DNA from: Pseudomonas sp. MPC6
Lineage (GTDB): Bacteria > Pseudomonadota > Gammaproteobacteria > Pseudomonadales > Pseudomonadaceae
Length of the DNA stretch: 64,000 nucleotides
NCBI RefSeq assembly: GCF_006094435.1
Contig: NZ_CP034783.1
Coordinates: 1,143,001 to 1,207,000 of the forward strand
Direction: 5' to 3'
In this document: piece by piece, positions 8,740 through 19,630 of the stretch
How positions within the stretch are numbered: position 1 is the first letter of the stretch
How the letters are laid out: the number at the start of each line of letters is the position of its first letter
Translations under genes and position numbers: made by a program
The notes under the pieces: model-generated
What the model saw: the letters and a program-made list of their open reading frames with translations, nothing else
Databases searched by the model: none
What the model was told of the DNA's origin: nothing

Positions 8740-10290
8740 TTACTTCATGCCCAATCGTTTGGCCATCCTTCCAAGGTTCGCCCGGTCCAGGCCCAGCTCA
8801 CGCGCCGCACTCGCCCAGTTGTCATGGTGGCGTTCCAGGCATGCGCTGATCAATTGGCGCTGATAATTTTCGGTGGCCTCGCGTAAATCCCCCGATACCC
8901 CTGCCACGGGAACGGCAGTCGGTTGCTCGGAGGCGACTTCAACGCTGGCATTGGGCAAATCCAGGTCCGCCGCACTCAAACTGAGGATCTTCGGCCGTTC
9001 CTTGCAGCTACCCAATGCCTTCAGCGCACTGCGGCCGATCAAGTGTTCCAGCTCCCGCACGTTCCCTGGCCACGCATACGCCAGCAGTGCAGCCTGGGCG
9101 TCGTTGCTCAGGCGCAGGCTGTTGAGCCCCATGCGCGAGCGGTTCTGTTCCAGAAAAAAGCCGCTGAGCAGCAACACATCGCGCCCGCGATCGCGCAATG
9201 CCGGCACCAGCAAGGGGTAGACACTCAGCCGATGGTAGAAGTCGGCGCGGTAGCGCCCGCTGCGCACTTCCTCGGCCAGGTCGCGGTTGGTCGCGGCAAT
9301 CAATCGCACGTCGACCTGATGCTCCTTGTCCGAGCCCAGGCGCTGCAACTGACCGCTTTGCAACACGCGCAGCAATTTGGCCTGCACGGTCAGGGACAGC
9401 TCGCCGACTTCATCGAGAAACAGCGTGCCGCCATTGGCCAATTCGAACTTGCCGCGCCGATCGTTCATCGCCCCGGTAAAAGCCCCGCGGACGTGACCAA
9501 ACAGTTCGCTCTCCACCAACGTCTCCGGCAGTGCGGCGCAGTTGAGGCTGATGATCGGCTTGTCCGCCCGAGGCGAGGCGGCGTGGATGGCTTGGGCCAC
9601 CAGCTCCTTGCCGACCCCGGTTTCGCCGGTGATCAGCACGGTCAGGTCGCTGCCGCCCACCAGATTGATCTCTTCCACCAACCGTTTGTGGGCCTTGCTC
9701 TGGCCGATCATCTCGCGGTTCTGCTGACCGCTGGCCTGGCGATAGACTTCGGCACGCTGATGTTCGTCTTCGACACGATTGGCCAGGCGCTCGATGCGCT
9801 CGGCGGCGTTGACCGTGGCGGCGGCAAGGCTGGCGAAGGCTTGCAGGGCATCCAGTTCGATGGGTTCGAAGCGCTCGGGGTCGAGGGCGTCGAGGGTCAG
9901 CAAGCCCCAGGGACGCTCGTCGATGAACAGCGGGCAGCCGATGCAATCGTGGACTTCCAGATGCTCCTCGAGGCCATCGACCAGCCCGTCGTAGGGGTCG
10001 GGCAAGTTGCTGTCGGCTGCAAACCGGGTCGGCCCCGGGCTGCTGAGCAACGCTTCGAATCGTGGGTGCTCGCTGATCTTGAAACGTCGACCGAGGGTGT
10101 CGGTGCTCAACCCGTCGACGGCCAACGGCACCAGCCACTCGCCATCGATGCGCAGCAGGGCGGCGGCGTCGCACGGCAGCAGGGCACGCATGGCTTCGAG
10201 CAGGCGCCGATAGCGCTCGCCTTCGGGCAATTCGCGGGACAAATCGGAAACCAGTGGCAGCAGGGCGGTCAGCAGGGATTTTGCAGTCAT
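8740..10290 (-). CDS. norR: Nitric oxide-responsive sigma-54 activator NorR
   Basis: This 516-residue protein has the complete NorR layout. An N-terminal GAF domain (about 1-180) keeps candidate non-haem iron ligands (R77, D93/D98, C116, D134 area by alignment with E. coli NorR from memory). The AAA+ domain carries Walker A GETGVGKE at 222-229 and GAFTGA at 269-274, the loop that contacts sigma-54. The C-terminal Fis-type helix-turn-helix ends the protein. NO binding to the iron relieves repression of the ATPase. It is divergent from hmp and equals fhpR in P. aeruginosa nomenclature. One of three NorR-like sites overlaps its own start codon, suggesting autoregulation. Confidence 0.93.
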   Translation of the reverse strand: MTAKSLLTALLPLVSDLSRELPEGERYRRLLEAMRALLPCDAAALLRIDGEWLVPLAVDGLSTDTLGRRFKISEHPRFEALLSSPGPTRFAADSNLPDPYDGLVDGLEEHLEVHDCIGCPLFIDERPWGLLTLDALDPERFEPIELDALQAFASLAAATVNAAERIERLANRVEDEHQRAEVYRQASGQQNREMIGQSKAHKRLVEEINLVGGSDLTVLITGETGVGKELVAQAIHAASPRADKPIISLNCAALPETLVESELFGHVRGAFTGAMNDRRGKFELANGGTLFLDEVGELSLTVQAKLLRVLQSGQLQRLGSDKEHQVDVRLIAATNRDLAEEVRSGRYRADFYHRLSVYPLLVPALRDRGRDVLLLSGFFLEQNRSRMGLNSLRLSNDAQAALLAYAWPGNVRELEHLIGRSALKALGSCKERPKILSLSAADLDLPNASVEVASEQPTAVPVAGVSGDLREATENYQRQLISACLERHHDNWASAARELGLDRANLGRMAKRLGMK

Positions 10291-10341
10291 TGTGACTCCG
10301 TGTAGTCGTTATGACTATAAGCCTGACTAGGTCGTTATGAC
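10286..10341. promoter_or_regulatory. Three NorR enhancer sites GT-N7-AC
   Basis: The sites are GTCATTGTGAC at 10286-10296, GTCGTTATGAC at 10305-10315 and GTCGTTATGAC at 10331-10341. All fit the GT-(N7)-AC consensus known for E. coli NorR, where three sites are needed for full activation. They lie about 70-125 bp upstream of the predicted hmp transcription start, a normal enhancer distance. Confidence 0.75.
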
Positions 10342-10352
10342 TATCTTATTTT

Positions 10353-10365
10353 TAACTTATTGATT
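10353..10365 (-). promoter_or_regulatory. IHF consensus site in hmp promoter
   Basis: Read on the minus strand the sequence is AATCAA-TAAG-TTA, an exact match to the IHF consensus WATCAA-N4-TTR, within an AT-rich stretch. It sits between the NorR sites and the -24/-12 promoter, the usual place for DNA bending in sigma-54 systems. Confidence 0.55.
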
Positions 10366-10382
10366 TATAACGATTTAATTGT

Positions 10383-10398
10383 TGGCATGAAAGCTGAT
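10383..10398 (+). promoter_or_regulatory. Sigma-54 (-24/-12) promoter of hmp
   Basis: TGGCATG-N4-CTGAT matches the -24 element well and the -12 element (TTGCW) partly. The predicted start is near 10409, leaving a leader of about 35 nt before the hmp ATG. The NorR neighbour and enhancer sites support it. Confidence 0.6.
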
Positions 10399-10444
10399 AA
10401 GTCTAGGGTATCCCATTAGATATCCGTCGTTCAGGAGTCACTTA

Positions 10445-11626
10445 ATGCTTAGCGTTCAAGACCGTGCAATCGTCAAATCTACCGTGCCGTTGCTGGAAAG
10501 CGGTGGCGAAGCCTTGATCACTCACTTCTACCGCATGATGCTCTCCGAATACCCGGAAGTACGCCCGCTGTTCAACCAGGCCCACCAGGCCAGCGGCGAT
10601 CAGCCCCGCGCCCTGGCGAACGGGGTCCTGATGTACGCGCGGCACATCGACCAGCTCGACCAACTGGGCGACCTGGTGGCCAAGATCATCAACAAGCACG
10701 TGGCCCTGCAGATTCTGCCGGAACACTACCCGATCGTCGGCAGCTGCCTGTTGCGCGCCATTTCCGAAGTGCTGGGTGACGAGATCGCCACGCCGCAAGT
10801 GATGGCGGCCTGGGGCGCTGCCTACGGTCAGTTGGCCGACATACTGATCGGTGCCGAAACCAGCATCTACGATCAGAAAGAACAGGCGCCGGGTGGCTGG
10901 CGCGGGGCGCGGGAATTCATCGTGGTGGCCAAGGTTGAAGAGAGCGCGGAAATCACTTCGTTCTATTTCGAACCGGCTGACAAAGGCGCGATTCTGGCGG
11001 CAGAGCCAGGCCAGTACATCGGTATGAAGCTGATCCTCGATGGCGAAGAGATTCGCCGTAACTATTCGCTGTCGGCCCTGGCCAACAAAGGCCAATACCG
11101 CATCAGCGTCAAGCGCGAAGAGGGCGGTCGCGCTTCCAACCACCTGCACGATCAACTGCACGTCGGCTCCAGCATCCAGCTGTTCCCGCCATCGGGCGAG
11201 TTCACCCTGACGGTCAGTGACAAGCCGCTGGTATTGATCAGCGGCGGCGTCGGCATCACCCCGACCCTGCCGATGCTCGAAGCCGCGCTGGCGTCCGAGC
11301 GCCCGGTGCACTTCATCCACTGTGCCCGCAACGGTAGCGTCCACGCCTTCCGCGACTGGATCGACGGCTTGGCCGAGCGTCATCCGCAGCTCAAGCGCTT
11401 CTATTGCTATGACGAAGACGATGGGGTCAGTCCGGCGGCGGACAAGGTCGGGCTGTTGAGCCAGGAGCAACTGGGCGAGTGGTTGCCGCAGCAGCGCGAC
11501 CTGGATGCTTACTTCCTCGGGCCCAAGGGTTTCATGACGGCGGTCAAGCGCCACCTCAAAGCGCTGGGTGTGCCGGAGAAGCAAAGTCGTTACGAGTTCT
11601 TCGGGCCGGCTTCGGCATTGGAATAA
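10445..11626 (+). CDS. hmp: Flavohaemoglobin, nitric oxide dioxygenase
   Basis: This 393-residue protein has a globin domain (about 1-140) with proximal haem ligand H85 and distal Y29, both at the E. coli Hmp numbering. It is followed by a ferredoxin-reductase-like FAD domain (RRNYSLSA) and an NAD(P)H domain (LISGGVGITPTLPML). It oxidises NO with O2 to nitrate using NAD(P)H, in the cytoplasm. A GGAG ribosome-binding sequence lies 9 bp before the ATG. It is called fhp in P. aeruginosa. Control by the divergent NorR through sigma-54 is supported by the intergenic sites. Confidence 0.95.
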   Translation: MLSVQDRAIVKSTVPLLESGGEALITHFYRMMLSEYPEVRPLFNQAHQASGDQPRALANGVLMYARHIDQLDQLGDLVAKIINKHVALQILPEHYPIVGSCLLRAISEVLGDEIATPQVMAAWGAAYGQLADILIGAETSIYDQKEQAPGGWRGAREFIVVAKVEESAEITSFYFEPADKGAILAAEPGQYIGMKLILDGEEIRRNYSLSALANKGQYRISVKREEGGRASNHLHDQLHVGSSIQLFPPSGEFTLTVSDKPLVLISGGVGITPTLPMLEAALASERPVHFIHCARNGSVHAFRDWIDGLAERHPQLKRFYCYDEDDGVSPAADKVGLLSQEQLGEWLPQQRDLDAYFLGPKGFMTAVKRHLKALGVPEKQSRYEFFGPASALE

Positions 11627-11640
11627 GTCCGCAAATTAAT

Positions 11641-11741
11641 TGTAGGAGCGAGCTTGCTCGCGATAAACCCGAGAACGCCTCGGGGTGTCAGGCAAGCAGC
11701 GTTATCGTTGGCGACCATCGCGAGCAAGCTCGCTCCTACAG
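11641..11741. repeat. REPIN (GAGCGAGCTTGCTCGCGA class)
   Basis: Inverted arms TGTAGGAGCGAGCTTGCTCG and its complement enclose a spacer containing GCGTTATCGTTGGCGACC. It directly follows hmp and precedes the tandem array. Confidence 0.85.
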
Positions 11742-12677
11742 GGGCTTGGCTTGCTGGCGATGGCGATCTTGAAGGCGCCTTCGCCAGCAAGCCGGCTCCT
11801 ACAGGTTCGGATTTGCGTCAAATCCCGTGGCCGGCGCGATCCCCTGTAGGAGCTGGCTTGCCAGCGAAGGCGGCCTTGAGCCTTGCCGCGCCAATGAAGA
11901 CGCCTTGGCCAGCAAGCCGGCTCCTACAGGTTCGGATTCGCGTCAAATCCCCTGGCGGCGCGGTCCCCTGTAGGAGCTGGCTTGCCAGCGAAGGCGGCCT
12001 TGAGCCTTGCCGCGCCAATGAAGACGCCTTCGCCAGCAAGCCGGCTCCTACAGGTTCGGATTCGCATCAAATCCCGTGGCCGGCGCGGTCCCCTGTAGGA
12101 GCTGGCTTGCCAGCGAAGGCGGCCTTGAGCCTTGCAGCGCCAATGAAGGCGCCTTCGCCAGCAAGCCGGCTCCTACAGGTTCGGATTTGCGTCAAATCCC
12201 GTGGTCGGCGCGATCCCCTGTAGGAGCTGGCTTGCCAGCGAAGGCGGCCTTGAGCCTTGCAGCGCCAATGAAGGCGCCTTGGCCAGCAAGCCGGCTCCTA
12301 CAGGTTCGGATTTGCGTCAAATCCCGTGGCCGGCGCGATCCCCTGTAGGAGCTGGCTTGCCAGCGAAGGCGGCCTTGAGCCTTGCCGCGCCAATGAAGAC
12401 GCCTTCGCCAGCAAGCCGGCTCCTACAGGTTCGGATTCGCATCAAATCCCGTGGCCGGCGCGGTCCCCTGTAGGAGCTGGCTTGCCAGCGAAGGCGGCCT
12501 TGAGCCTTGCAGCGCCAATGAAGGCGCCTTGGCCAGCAAGCCGGCTCCTACAGGTTCGGATTTGCGTCAAATCCCGTGGCCGGCGCGATCCCCTGTAGGA
12601 GCTGGCTTGCCAGCGAAGGCGGCCTTGAGCCTTGCCGCGCCAATGAAGACGCCTTGGCCAGCAAGCCGGCTCCTACG
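11742..12677. repeat. Tandem array of REP-pair units, about 7 x 125 bp
   Basis: The forward arm (TGTAGGAGCTGGCTTGCCAG) recurs at 11845, 11969, 12094, 12219, 12344, 12469 and 12594, a period of 124 then exactly 125 bp. Each is followed by a conserved spacer, an inverted arm (GCCAGCAAGCCGGCTCCTAC) and a second spacer containing GGTTCGGATT and AAATCCC. An eighth inverted arm at about 11780 starts the block. Units differ at only a few positions, and units 2/5 and 4/6 share the same variants, showing that multi-unit segments were duplicated. Forward open frames of about 90 codons run through the units in shifting frames because 125 is not divisible by three. I regard them as non-coding. Nothing else is seen in the 11627-12728 gap. 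Confidence 0.92.
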
Positions 12678-12728
12678 GATTCGGGTCGCATCGAATCGCA
12701 CGACCTGCGTGGAACCTGCCTATTCGTA

Positions 12729-13385
12729 TCAGCCCTTCAATTCCTTCAAATGCTTGTACACCGTCGCCCGCCCCATATTCAGCACGTTCGCCACATAGTT
12801 GGAGGCGCTTTTGCCTTTGAAGGCGCCTTCGGCGTGCAGGGCCAGGACCAGTTCGCGTTTGTGGTCGCGGGTCAGCAGGTTCAGGCTCAGCTGGCGCTCG
12901 CGTAGCCAGGCGTGGAGGAAGGTATTGATCCGCTCCTGCCAGTCATCGCGAAACAGTGAGTCCGGCTGCGGAATCAACTTGCTCGGCGACAGGAATAGAT
13001 CCAGCGCCGCCTTGGCATTCTCGAACAGCGAAATATTCAGATTGATGCACAGCACGGCCAGCGGGTGACCTTCGCTGTCGCGCAGCACACTGCTGAGGCT
13101 GCGAATTTTCTGGCCATCCCAATTGAGCTTTTCGTACGGCCCGATGTTGCGTTCGCTGATGTCGTCGCTGAGCATGTCCTCCAGTGCCGAATCGTCACCG
13201 ATTTCCCGTTTCGACAGGTTGTTGGCGATGTAGTCGACCTTTTGCGTGCGCAGATCGTGCAGCACCACTTCAGCATGAGGGAAGAACAGCGTGGCGATGG
13301 CATCGGCAATTGCGCGGAAGTTGTCCAGCGGCGAACTTGCCGGCGCAGAGGCATCCATTGCCGGATCTTGTTCGTGGGCGTTCAT
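12729..13385 (-). CDS. dauR: YheO/DauR-family transcriptional regulator
   Basis: This 218-residue protein has an N-terminal PAS-like YheO domain (residues about 20-130, with FPHAEVVLHDL and VLCINLNIS). The C-terminal helix-turn-helix (SASNYVANVLNMGRATVYKHLKEL) is of the family's type. Position and order match P. aeruginosa dauBAR, where DauR represses D-arginine catabolism genes and responds to D-amino acids. The gene is the last of the three and starts about 90 bp after dauA. The 125-bp repeat array follows its stop. A palindrome over the dauB -10 box is a candidate target. Confidence 0.88.
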   Translation of the reverse strand: MNAHEQDPAMDASAPASSPLDNFRAIADAIATLFFPHAEVVLHDLRTQKVDYIANNLSKREIGDDSALEDMLSDDISERNIGPYEKLNWDGQKIRSLSSVLRDSEGHPLAVLCINLNISLFENAKAALDLFLSPSKLIPQPDSLFRDDWQERINTFLHAWLRERQLSLNLLTRDHKRELVLALHAEGAFKGKSASNYVANVLNMGRATVYKHLKELKG

Positions 13386-13474
13386 AGTGGAGCTCCAGGC
13401 AGCATCGGCACCCTGTGAAACAGGGTGCCGGAAGTTTGCCGCAATCGTGGGCAGACGTCACCTGAGGACGCCAC

Positions 13475-14740
<1,266 letters not shown>

Positions 14741-14752
14741 GGTTTTGTGGTG

Positions 14753-15700
14753 TTAGGGCTGCAGGTGATAGATGGCGTTAGCCAGCGCGATGTCTTCCAG
14801 GCCCAGGCCGATCGAGCGGAAGAACACGTGACGGTCGTAGTCCGGACGCTGGACTTTTTCACTGAGCAGATCCGGCAGATCGCCGATGATCGAGCCCTTG
14901 TCCCAGCCATGCCGTTCCCCGGCAATCAGCATCTCGCCGGCCGAACCCGGCGTGGTCAGGCGATAGTCGCAGAACACCTGCATGGCATTGAGGCTTTGCG
15001 GCGGCACTTCGTGGGCACGCGGGGCGTTGGTGCTGATGGAGGTGATCAGCGCCGGTTTGCTCAAGCTTGAAGGGTCGATCACCGGGCCTGCGGACGAGGT
15101 GCAGAGCATGATCACGTCGGCGTCTTGAACGGCCGCCTCGCGACTGTCGACGATGGTCAGGCGTGGGTCGAGGGCTCGCAGCGATGCCAGTGCCTGGGCA
15201 TTCTTGCCGCTCAGGCTCGGCGAGTAGAGGCTGATGCTCTGCCAGTCGCGCAGACCCTTGACGTAGTGCAGATGCGCCTGGGCCACCTTGCCACTGCCGA
15301 TAATCGCCAGGCGCTGCGCCTTCAGCGGCGCGAGGGCATCGACCGCCACCGCCGTCGTCGCCGCAGTGCGGGCGGTGGTCAGTTCGCCGGCATCGCACAG
15401 CAGCAGCGGCTGACCGGTCTGCATCGACATCAACAGCGTCCAGGCCGTCACCAGTGGACCTTGCTCGCGCACGATGTAAGGCGAGGTCTTGACCCCGTAA
15501 ACGCCGTCTTCAGCCAGCACACCCAAATAGTTGATGAAGTCGCCAGCGCCCTGGGGAAACTCCACCAGTTGCTGCGCCGGTTGCACCGCTTGCCCGGCAG
15601 CCAGGTCGCGGAACAGTTTGCGCAGGATCTGTGGCACGTCGACCTGTGCCAGCAGCTCGCGGGCCTGGTGTTGGGTGATCACGTAAGGCGTACTGGACAT
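14753..15700 (-). CDS. dauB: Ornithine cyclodeaminase/mu-crystallin family enzyme (DauB-like)
   Basis: This protein of about 315 residues starts at MSSTPYVITQHQ, with a GGAGC ribosome-binding sequence 5 bp upstream. The Rossmann motif (LAIIGSGKVAQAHL) and the family pattern around residue 70 (YGVKTSPYIV) place it in the ornithine cyclodeaminase/mu-crystallin family. In P. aeruginosa DauB is an NAD(P)H-dependent anabolic L-arginine dehydrogenase that reaminates the 2-ketoarginine made by DauA, so the pair racemises D- to L-arginine. It is the first gene of the dau operon. An upstream in-frame ATG at 15736 lies inside the promoter palindrome and is rejected. Confidence 0.88.
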   Translation of the reverse strand: MSSTPYVITQHQARELLAQVDVPQILRKLFRDLAAGQAVQPAQQLVEFPQGAGDFINYLGVLAEDGVYGVKTSPYIVREQGPLVTAWTLLMSMQTGQPLLLCDAGELTTARTAATTAVAVDALAPLKAQRLAIIGSGKVAQAHLHYVKGLRDWQSISLYSPSLSGKNAQALASLRALDPRLTIVDSREAAVQDADVIMLCTSSAGPVIDPSSLSKPALITSISTNAPRAHEVPPQSLNAMQVFCDYRLTTPGSAGEMLIAGERHGWDKGSIIGDLPDLLSEKVQRPDYDRHVFFRSIGLGLEDIALANAIYHLQP

Positions 15701-15730
15701 GGTCGGCTCCGAAGGCGGATAAACTAATTT

Positions 15731-15762
15731 GTCCATTATGGACTTTTAGTTTCTCCGGGCAA
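15731..15762 (-). promoter_or_regulatory. dauB promoter with palindromic operator
   Basis: On the minus strand TTGCCC and CATAAT are separated by 16 bp. The -10 hexamer lies inside the perfect palindrome GTCCAT-T-ATGGAC (15731-15743). Predicted transcription start is near 15728, about 28 nt before the dauB ATG. A repressor bound here would block polymerase. DauR is the obvious candidate. Confidence 0.6.
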
Positions 15763-15772
15763 TATGCAAGCG

Positions 15773-15810
15773 AAAAAAAAGCGCAGTCCGTTGCCGGCCG
15801 CGCCTTTTTT
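15773..15810 (-). terminator. Hairpin with T-tract upstream of dauB, downstream of dau promoter
   Basis: Runs of A and T flank GCGC arms (A-run, GGCGC, about 18-nt loop, GCGC, T-run). The element is near-symmetric, so it could stop transcription in either direction. On the minus strand it lies between dauB and rhlB, upstream of rhlB's 3-prime end at 15824, so it most likely terminates nothing but read-through from dau. On the plus strand it would insulate against antisense reading. Confidence 0.45.
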
Positions 15811-15823
15811 CAATGCGCCCGCG

Positions 15824-17311
15824 TTACGGGCGCTTGCGCTCTACCGCCCGCAGCAAATGCGTCGGAGGCGTTTCACAGCTGATCTTGCGGCCCAGCAGCG
15901 CCTCGATGGACGGTAGCTGGTAGGAGTCGTCTTCACCGGCAAAACTGATGGATACACCTTCGGCGCCGGCCCGACCGGTACGGCCGATGCGGTGCACGTA
16001 GTCGTCCGGGACTTCCGGCAGGGTGAAGTTGATCACATGGCTGATGCCGTCGATGTGAATGCCGCGACCGGCAACATCGGTGGCGACCAGCACGCGGATC
16101 TTGCCTTCGCGGAAACCTTCCAGGGTCTTGATGCGCTTGTGCTGCGGCACGTCGCCGGACAGCTGCGCGGCATTGACGCCATCGCGCACCAGGCGTTCTT
16201 CGATGCGCCGCACTTCATCCTTGCGGTTGGCGAACACCATCACCCGCTCCCAACCGTTATCGTTGACCAGGTTGTAGAGCAGTTTGTACTTGTCGGCACC
16301 GGCTACGGCGTAGATGTGCTGTTCGACGTTTTCGCTGGCCACGTTCTGCGACTCGATCTCGACGATCGACGGGTCGGTGGTCCATTGCTTGGCGAGGTTC
16401 ATCACGTCTTCGGTGAAGGTCGCGGAGAACAGCAGCGTCTGACGCTCGTTCTTCGGCGGCGTCTGGCGAATGATCTGACGCACTTGTGGGATGAAACCCA
16501 TGTCGAGCATCCGGTCGGCTTCGTCCAGGACCATGACTTCGACCATGTCCAGGTGCACGTCGCCGCGCTGGTTGAAGTCCAGCAGACGGCCCGGTGTGGC
16601 GACGAGGATGTCGCAGTGACGGGCTTCGAGGTTTTTCAGTTGCTTGTCGAAGTCCATGCCGCCAACAAACGTCATGACGTTGAGGCCGGTGTACTTGGTC
16701 AGGTCGGCCGCGTCCTTGGCGATCTGCACCACCAGTTCCCGGGTCGGCGCGATGATCAGCGCCCGCGGTTCGCCCATGTAGCGTTCTTTAGGCGGCGGGG
16801 TTTCCAGCAATTGGGTGATGATCGAGATCAGGAATGCCGCGGTTTTGCCGGTGCCGGTCTGGGCGCGACCGATGGCGTCTTTGCCCGCGAGGGTGAAGCC
16901 AAGCACCTGTGCCTGGATCGGCGTGCAATATGGAAAGCCCAGGTCCTGGATGGCATGCATCAGTTCGGGGGCGAGTTTGAAATCGTGGAAACGGGTTTTG
17001 CCTTCCTGGGGTTCGACGGCGAAGTCTTCGAGTTTCCAGGGAATGACCGGCGCTTTTGGCTTGGGTTCGCGACGCGGTTTTGCGGGTTTCGGCGCTTCGC
17101 TGCGCGGCGGCTCGGCGGCGATGGCCGGGGCAGAGGGGATGGCCGATGGGGGCGTCGGCGCGTGCTTCGGTGCCGCTACGGGGGCGGTCCGGCCAGGCTG
17201 ATTACCGTCGGTGCGGTGGCTGGGGATGTGAGACGGAGCGCTGGAGACTGGCGCGAGCTGCTCAGTCTCGCTTTTACCGAACATTTTCTTGAGTGCTTTG
17301 AGCACGGTCAT
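15824..17311 (-). CDS. rhlB: DEAD-box ATP-dependent RNA helicase RhlB
   Basis: This 495-residue helicase starts with a long disordered Pro/Ala/Lys-rich extension of about 90 residues. The Q motif region ([10 protein letters not shown]), Walker A AQTGTGKT at 150-157, [22 protein letters not shown] and [10 protein letters not shown] follow in order. RhlB unwinds structured RNA and is a degradosome component in enteric bacteria. The N-terminal extension differs from E. coli RhlB but is usual for Pseudomonas. It lies downstream of dauBAR in the same relative order as P. aeruginosa PA3861-PA3864. Confidence 0.92.
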   Translation of the reverse strand: MTVLKALKKMFGKSETEQLAPVSSAPSHIPSHRTDGNQPGRTAPVAAPKHAPTPPSAIPSAPAIAAEPPRSEAPKPAKPRREPKPKAPVIPWKLEDFAVEPQEGKTRFHDFKLAPELMHAIQDLGFPYCTPIQAQVLGFTLAGKDAIGRAQTGTGKTAAFLISIITQLLETPPPKERYMGEPRALIIAPTRELVVQIAKDAADLTKYTGLNVMTFVGGMDFDKQLKNLEARHCDILVATPGRLLDFNQRGDVHLDMVEVMVLDEADRMLDMGFIPQVRQIIRQTPPKNERQTLLFSATFTEDVMNLAKQWTTDPSIVEIESQNVASENVEQHIYAVAGADKYKLLYNLVNDNGWERVMVFANRKDEVRRIEERLVRDGVNAAQLSGDVPQHKRIKTLEGFREGKIRVLVATDVAGRGIHIDGISHVINFTLPEVPDDYVHRIGRTGRAGAEGVSISFAGEDDSYQLPSIEALLGRKISCETPPTHLLRAVERKRP

Positions 17312-17409
17312 CTCATCAATTGATTAAGGAATATACGCCGGCCAGTGTAATGCAAGAACCGGGCGCGGCGTAGTGGGATGGATCAATGGGCTGTTTTTCA
17401 CCTGAACCG

Positions 17410-18129
<720 letters not shown>

Positions 18130-18249
18130 TCAGTTAAGAAGATGTCGCAAGGCTACAAGTTTTGCTATTGACCTGTCGCTTAAGCGCATTCCTGAGCGCT
18201 CTGGTACGGGCTTTGCTATGGGAAATCGGTACAACCGATCCCGCGCCTG

Positions 18250-18273
18250 GCGGTAACACTATCAGTGTACCGC
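18250..18273. other. Hairpin in the aapJ upstream region
   Basis: GCGGTA-a-CACT pairs with AGTG-TACCGC around an ATC loop (10 paired bases with one bulge). A second small hairpin, ATCGGT-ACA-ACCGAT, lies about 20 bp before it. The 18067-18533 gap otherwise holds no gene I can support. It should contain the aapJ promoter, but no convincing sigma-70 or sigma-54 box was found. Confidence 0.35.
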
Positions 18274-18533
18274 TGGCGGTGGGATAGCAAAAAATCCGGT
18301 GATGGATGTTCGCCAGTGGCCGCTACGGGCTTCGCGAACGTGAAAGGGCTACCGCCCGTTCGGCCGATTGGTGAGAAGTGAGTTATCCATGCTGTGGATT
18401 TTCTCCTACTAGACTCATGGCGCAGGTCCGACGTCGGTTGACCCAAAAAAAAGCCAACATGGGTCTACAACGCCTCACAAGGGTGCGACAGGACTTACGC
18501 TCCGACACAACAAGAGCAAAACTGGAGGTTTGA

Positions 18534-19565
18534 ATGAAGATGTTGAAATCCACCCTGGCCGTCGTGACTGCAGCCGCAGTGCTCGGCGTCAGTGGGTTCG
18601 CTCAGGCGGGTGCGACCCTGGATGCAGTGCAGAAGAAAGGTTTCGTACAGTGCGGCGTCAGTGATGGCCTGCCTGGTTTCTCGGTTCCGGACTCCACTGG
18701 CAAGATCCTCGGCATTGATGCCGACTTCTGCCGCGCTGTGGCTGCCGCGGTATTCGGCGACGCAACCAAAGTGAAGTTCAGTCAACTGAACGCCAAGGAG
18801 CGCTTCACCGCGCTGCAGTCCGGCGAAATTGACATCTTGTCGCGCAACACCACCATGACCAGCTCCCGTGATGCGGGCATGGGCCTGAAGTTTCCTGGTT
18901 TTATCACTTACTACGACGGCATCGGCTTCCTGGTAAACAAAAAGCTGGGCGTCAAGAGCGCGAAGGAACTCGACGGTGCAACCATCTGCATCCAGGCCGG
19001 CACCACCACCGAGCTGAACGTTTCCGACTATTTTCGAGGCAACGGTCTGAAATACACGCCGATCACCTTCGACACCTCCGACGAAAGCGCCAAGTCGCTG
19101 GAATCCGGTCGTTGCGACGTGCTGACCTCCGACAAGTCCCAGCTGTTCGCCCAGCGCAGCAAGCTGGCCGCTCCGAAGGACTACGTGGTTCTGCCGGAAA
19201 CCATTTCCAAAGAGCCACTGGGCCCTGTCGTGCGTAACGGTGACGACGAATGGCTGGCCGTGGTCCGCTGGACTGGCTACGCCATGCTCAACGCTGAAGA
19301 AGCCGGCATCACTTCGAAAAACGTCGAAGCCGAAGCCAAGTCCACCAAGAACCCGGACGTCGCTCGTATGCTGGGGGCTGACGGTGAATACGGCAAGGAT
19401 CTGAAGCTGCCGAAAGACTGGGTCGTCCAGATCGTCAAGCAGGTCGGCAACTACGGCGAAGTGTTCGAGAAAAACCTCGGTAAAGACACTCCGCTGGAAA
19501 TCGACCGCGGCCTGAACGCGCTGTGGAACAACGGCGGCATTCAATACGCACCACCAGTGCGCTGA
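18534..19565 (+). CDS. aapJ: General L-amino acid ABC transporter, periplasmic binding protein
   Basis: This 343-residue protein has a Sec signal peptide (MKMLKSTLAVV..., cleavage after FAQA at about 25). The mature part is a family-3 solute-binding protein with the typical GVSDGLPGFS and FSQLNAKERFTALQSGEIDIL segments. A TGGAGG ribosome-binding sequence lies 6 bp before the ATG. It captures a broad range of L-amino acids in the periplasm for AapQMP. Gene order J-Q-M-P equals the Rhizobium aap operon and P. aeruginosa PA3858 region. A strong hairpin follows the stop codon, suggesting higher expression than the downstream genes. Confidence 0.95.
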   Translation: MKMLKSTLAVVTAAAVLGVSGFAQAGATLDAVQKKGFVQCGVSDGLPGFSVPDSTGKILGIDADFCRAVAAAVFGDATKVKFSQLNAKERFTALQSGEIDILSRNTTMTSSRDAGMGLKFPGFITYYDGIGFLVNKKLGVKSAKELDGATICIQAGTTTELNVSDYFRGNGLKYTPITFDTSDESAKSLESGRCDVLTSDKSQLFAQRSKLAAPKDYVVLPETISKEPLGPVVRNGDDEWLAVVRWTGYAMLNAEEAGITSKNVEAEAKSTKNPDVARMLGADGEYGKDLKLPKDWVVQIVKQVGNYGEVFEKNLGKDTPLEIDRGLNALWNNGGIQYAPPVR

Positions 19566-19572
19566 TGGTTCT

Positions 19573-19601
19573 ATCACCCGGTGGGCCAACCACCGGGTGA
19601 T
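19573..19601 (+). promoter_or_regulatory. Intercistronic hairpin between aapJ and aapQ
   Basis: A perfect 12-bp stem (ATCACCCGGTGG / CCACCGGGTGAT) with loop GCCAA begins 8 bp after the aapJ stop. The following GTTCTGTTCC is only moderately T-rich. It is likely a partial terminator or 3-prime mRNA stabiliser that keeps binding protein in excess over membrane subunits. Confidence 0.75.
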
Positions 19602-19630
19602 GTTCTGTTCCATTCTTTGCGGGGCACTTC

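Noticed and set aside
11742..12677. Possible CRISPR array
   Set aside because: The repeated unit is an inverted-arm REP pair with spacers that are conserved between units. CRISPR spacers should be unique, and no cas gene is present.
12076..12798. Series of about 90-codon frames across the 125-bp repeats
   Set aside because: They arise in successive frames from the same repeat unit, lack ribosome-binding sites, and translate REP arms (for example [10 protein letters not shown]). Treated as non-coding.
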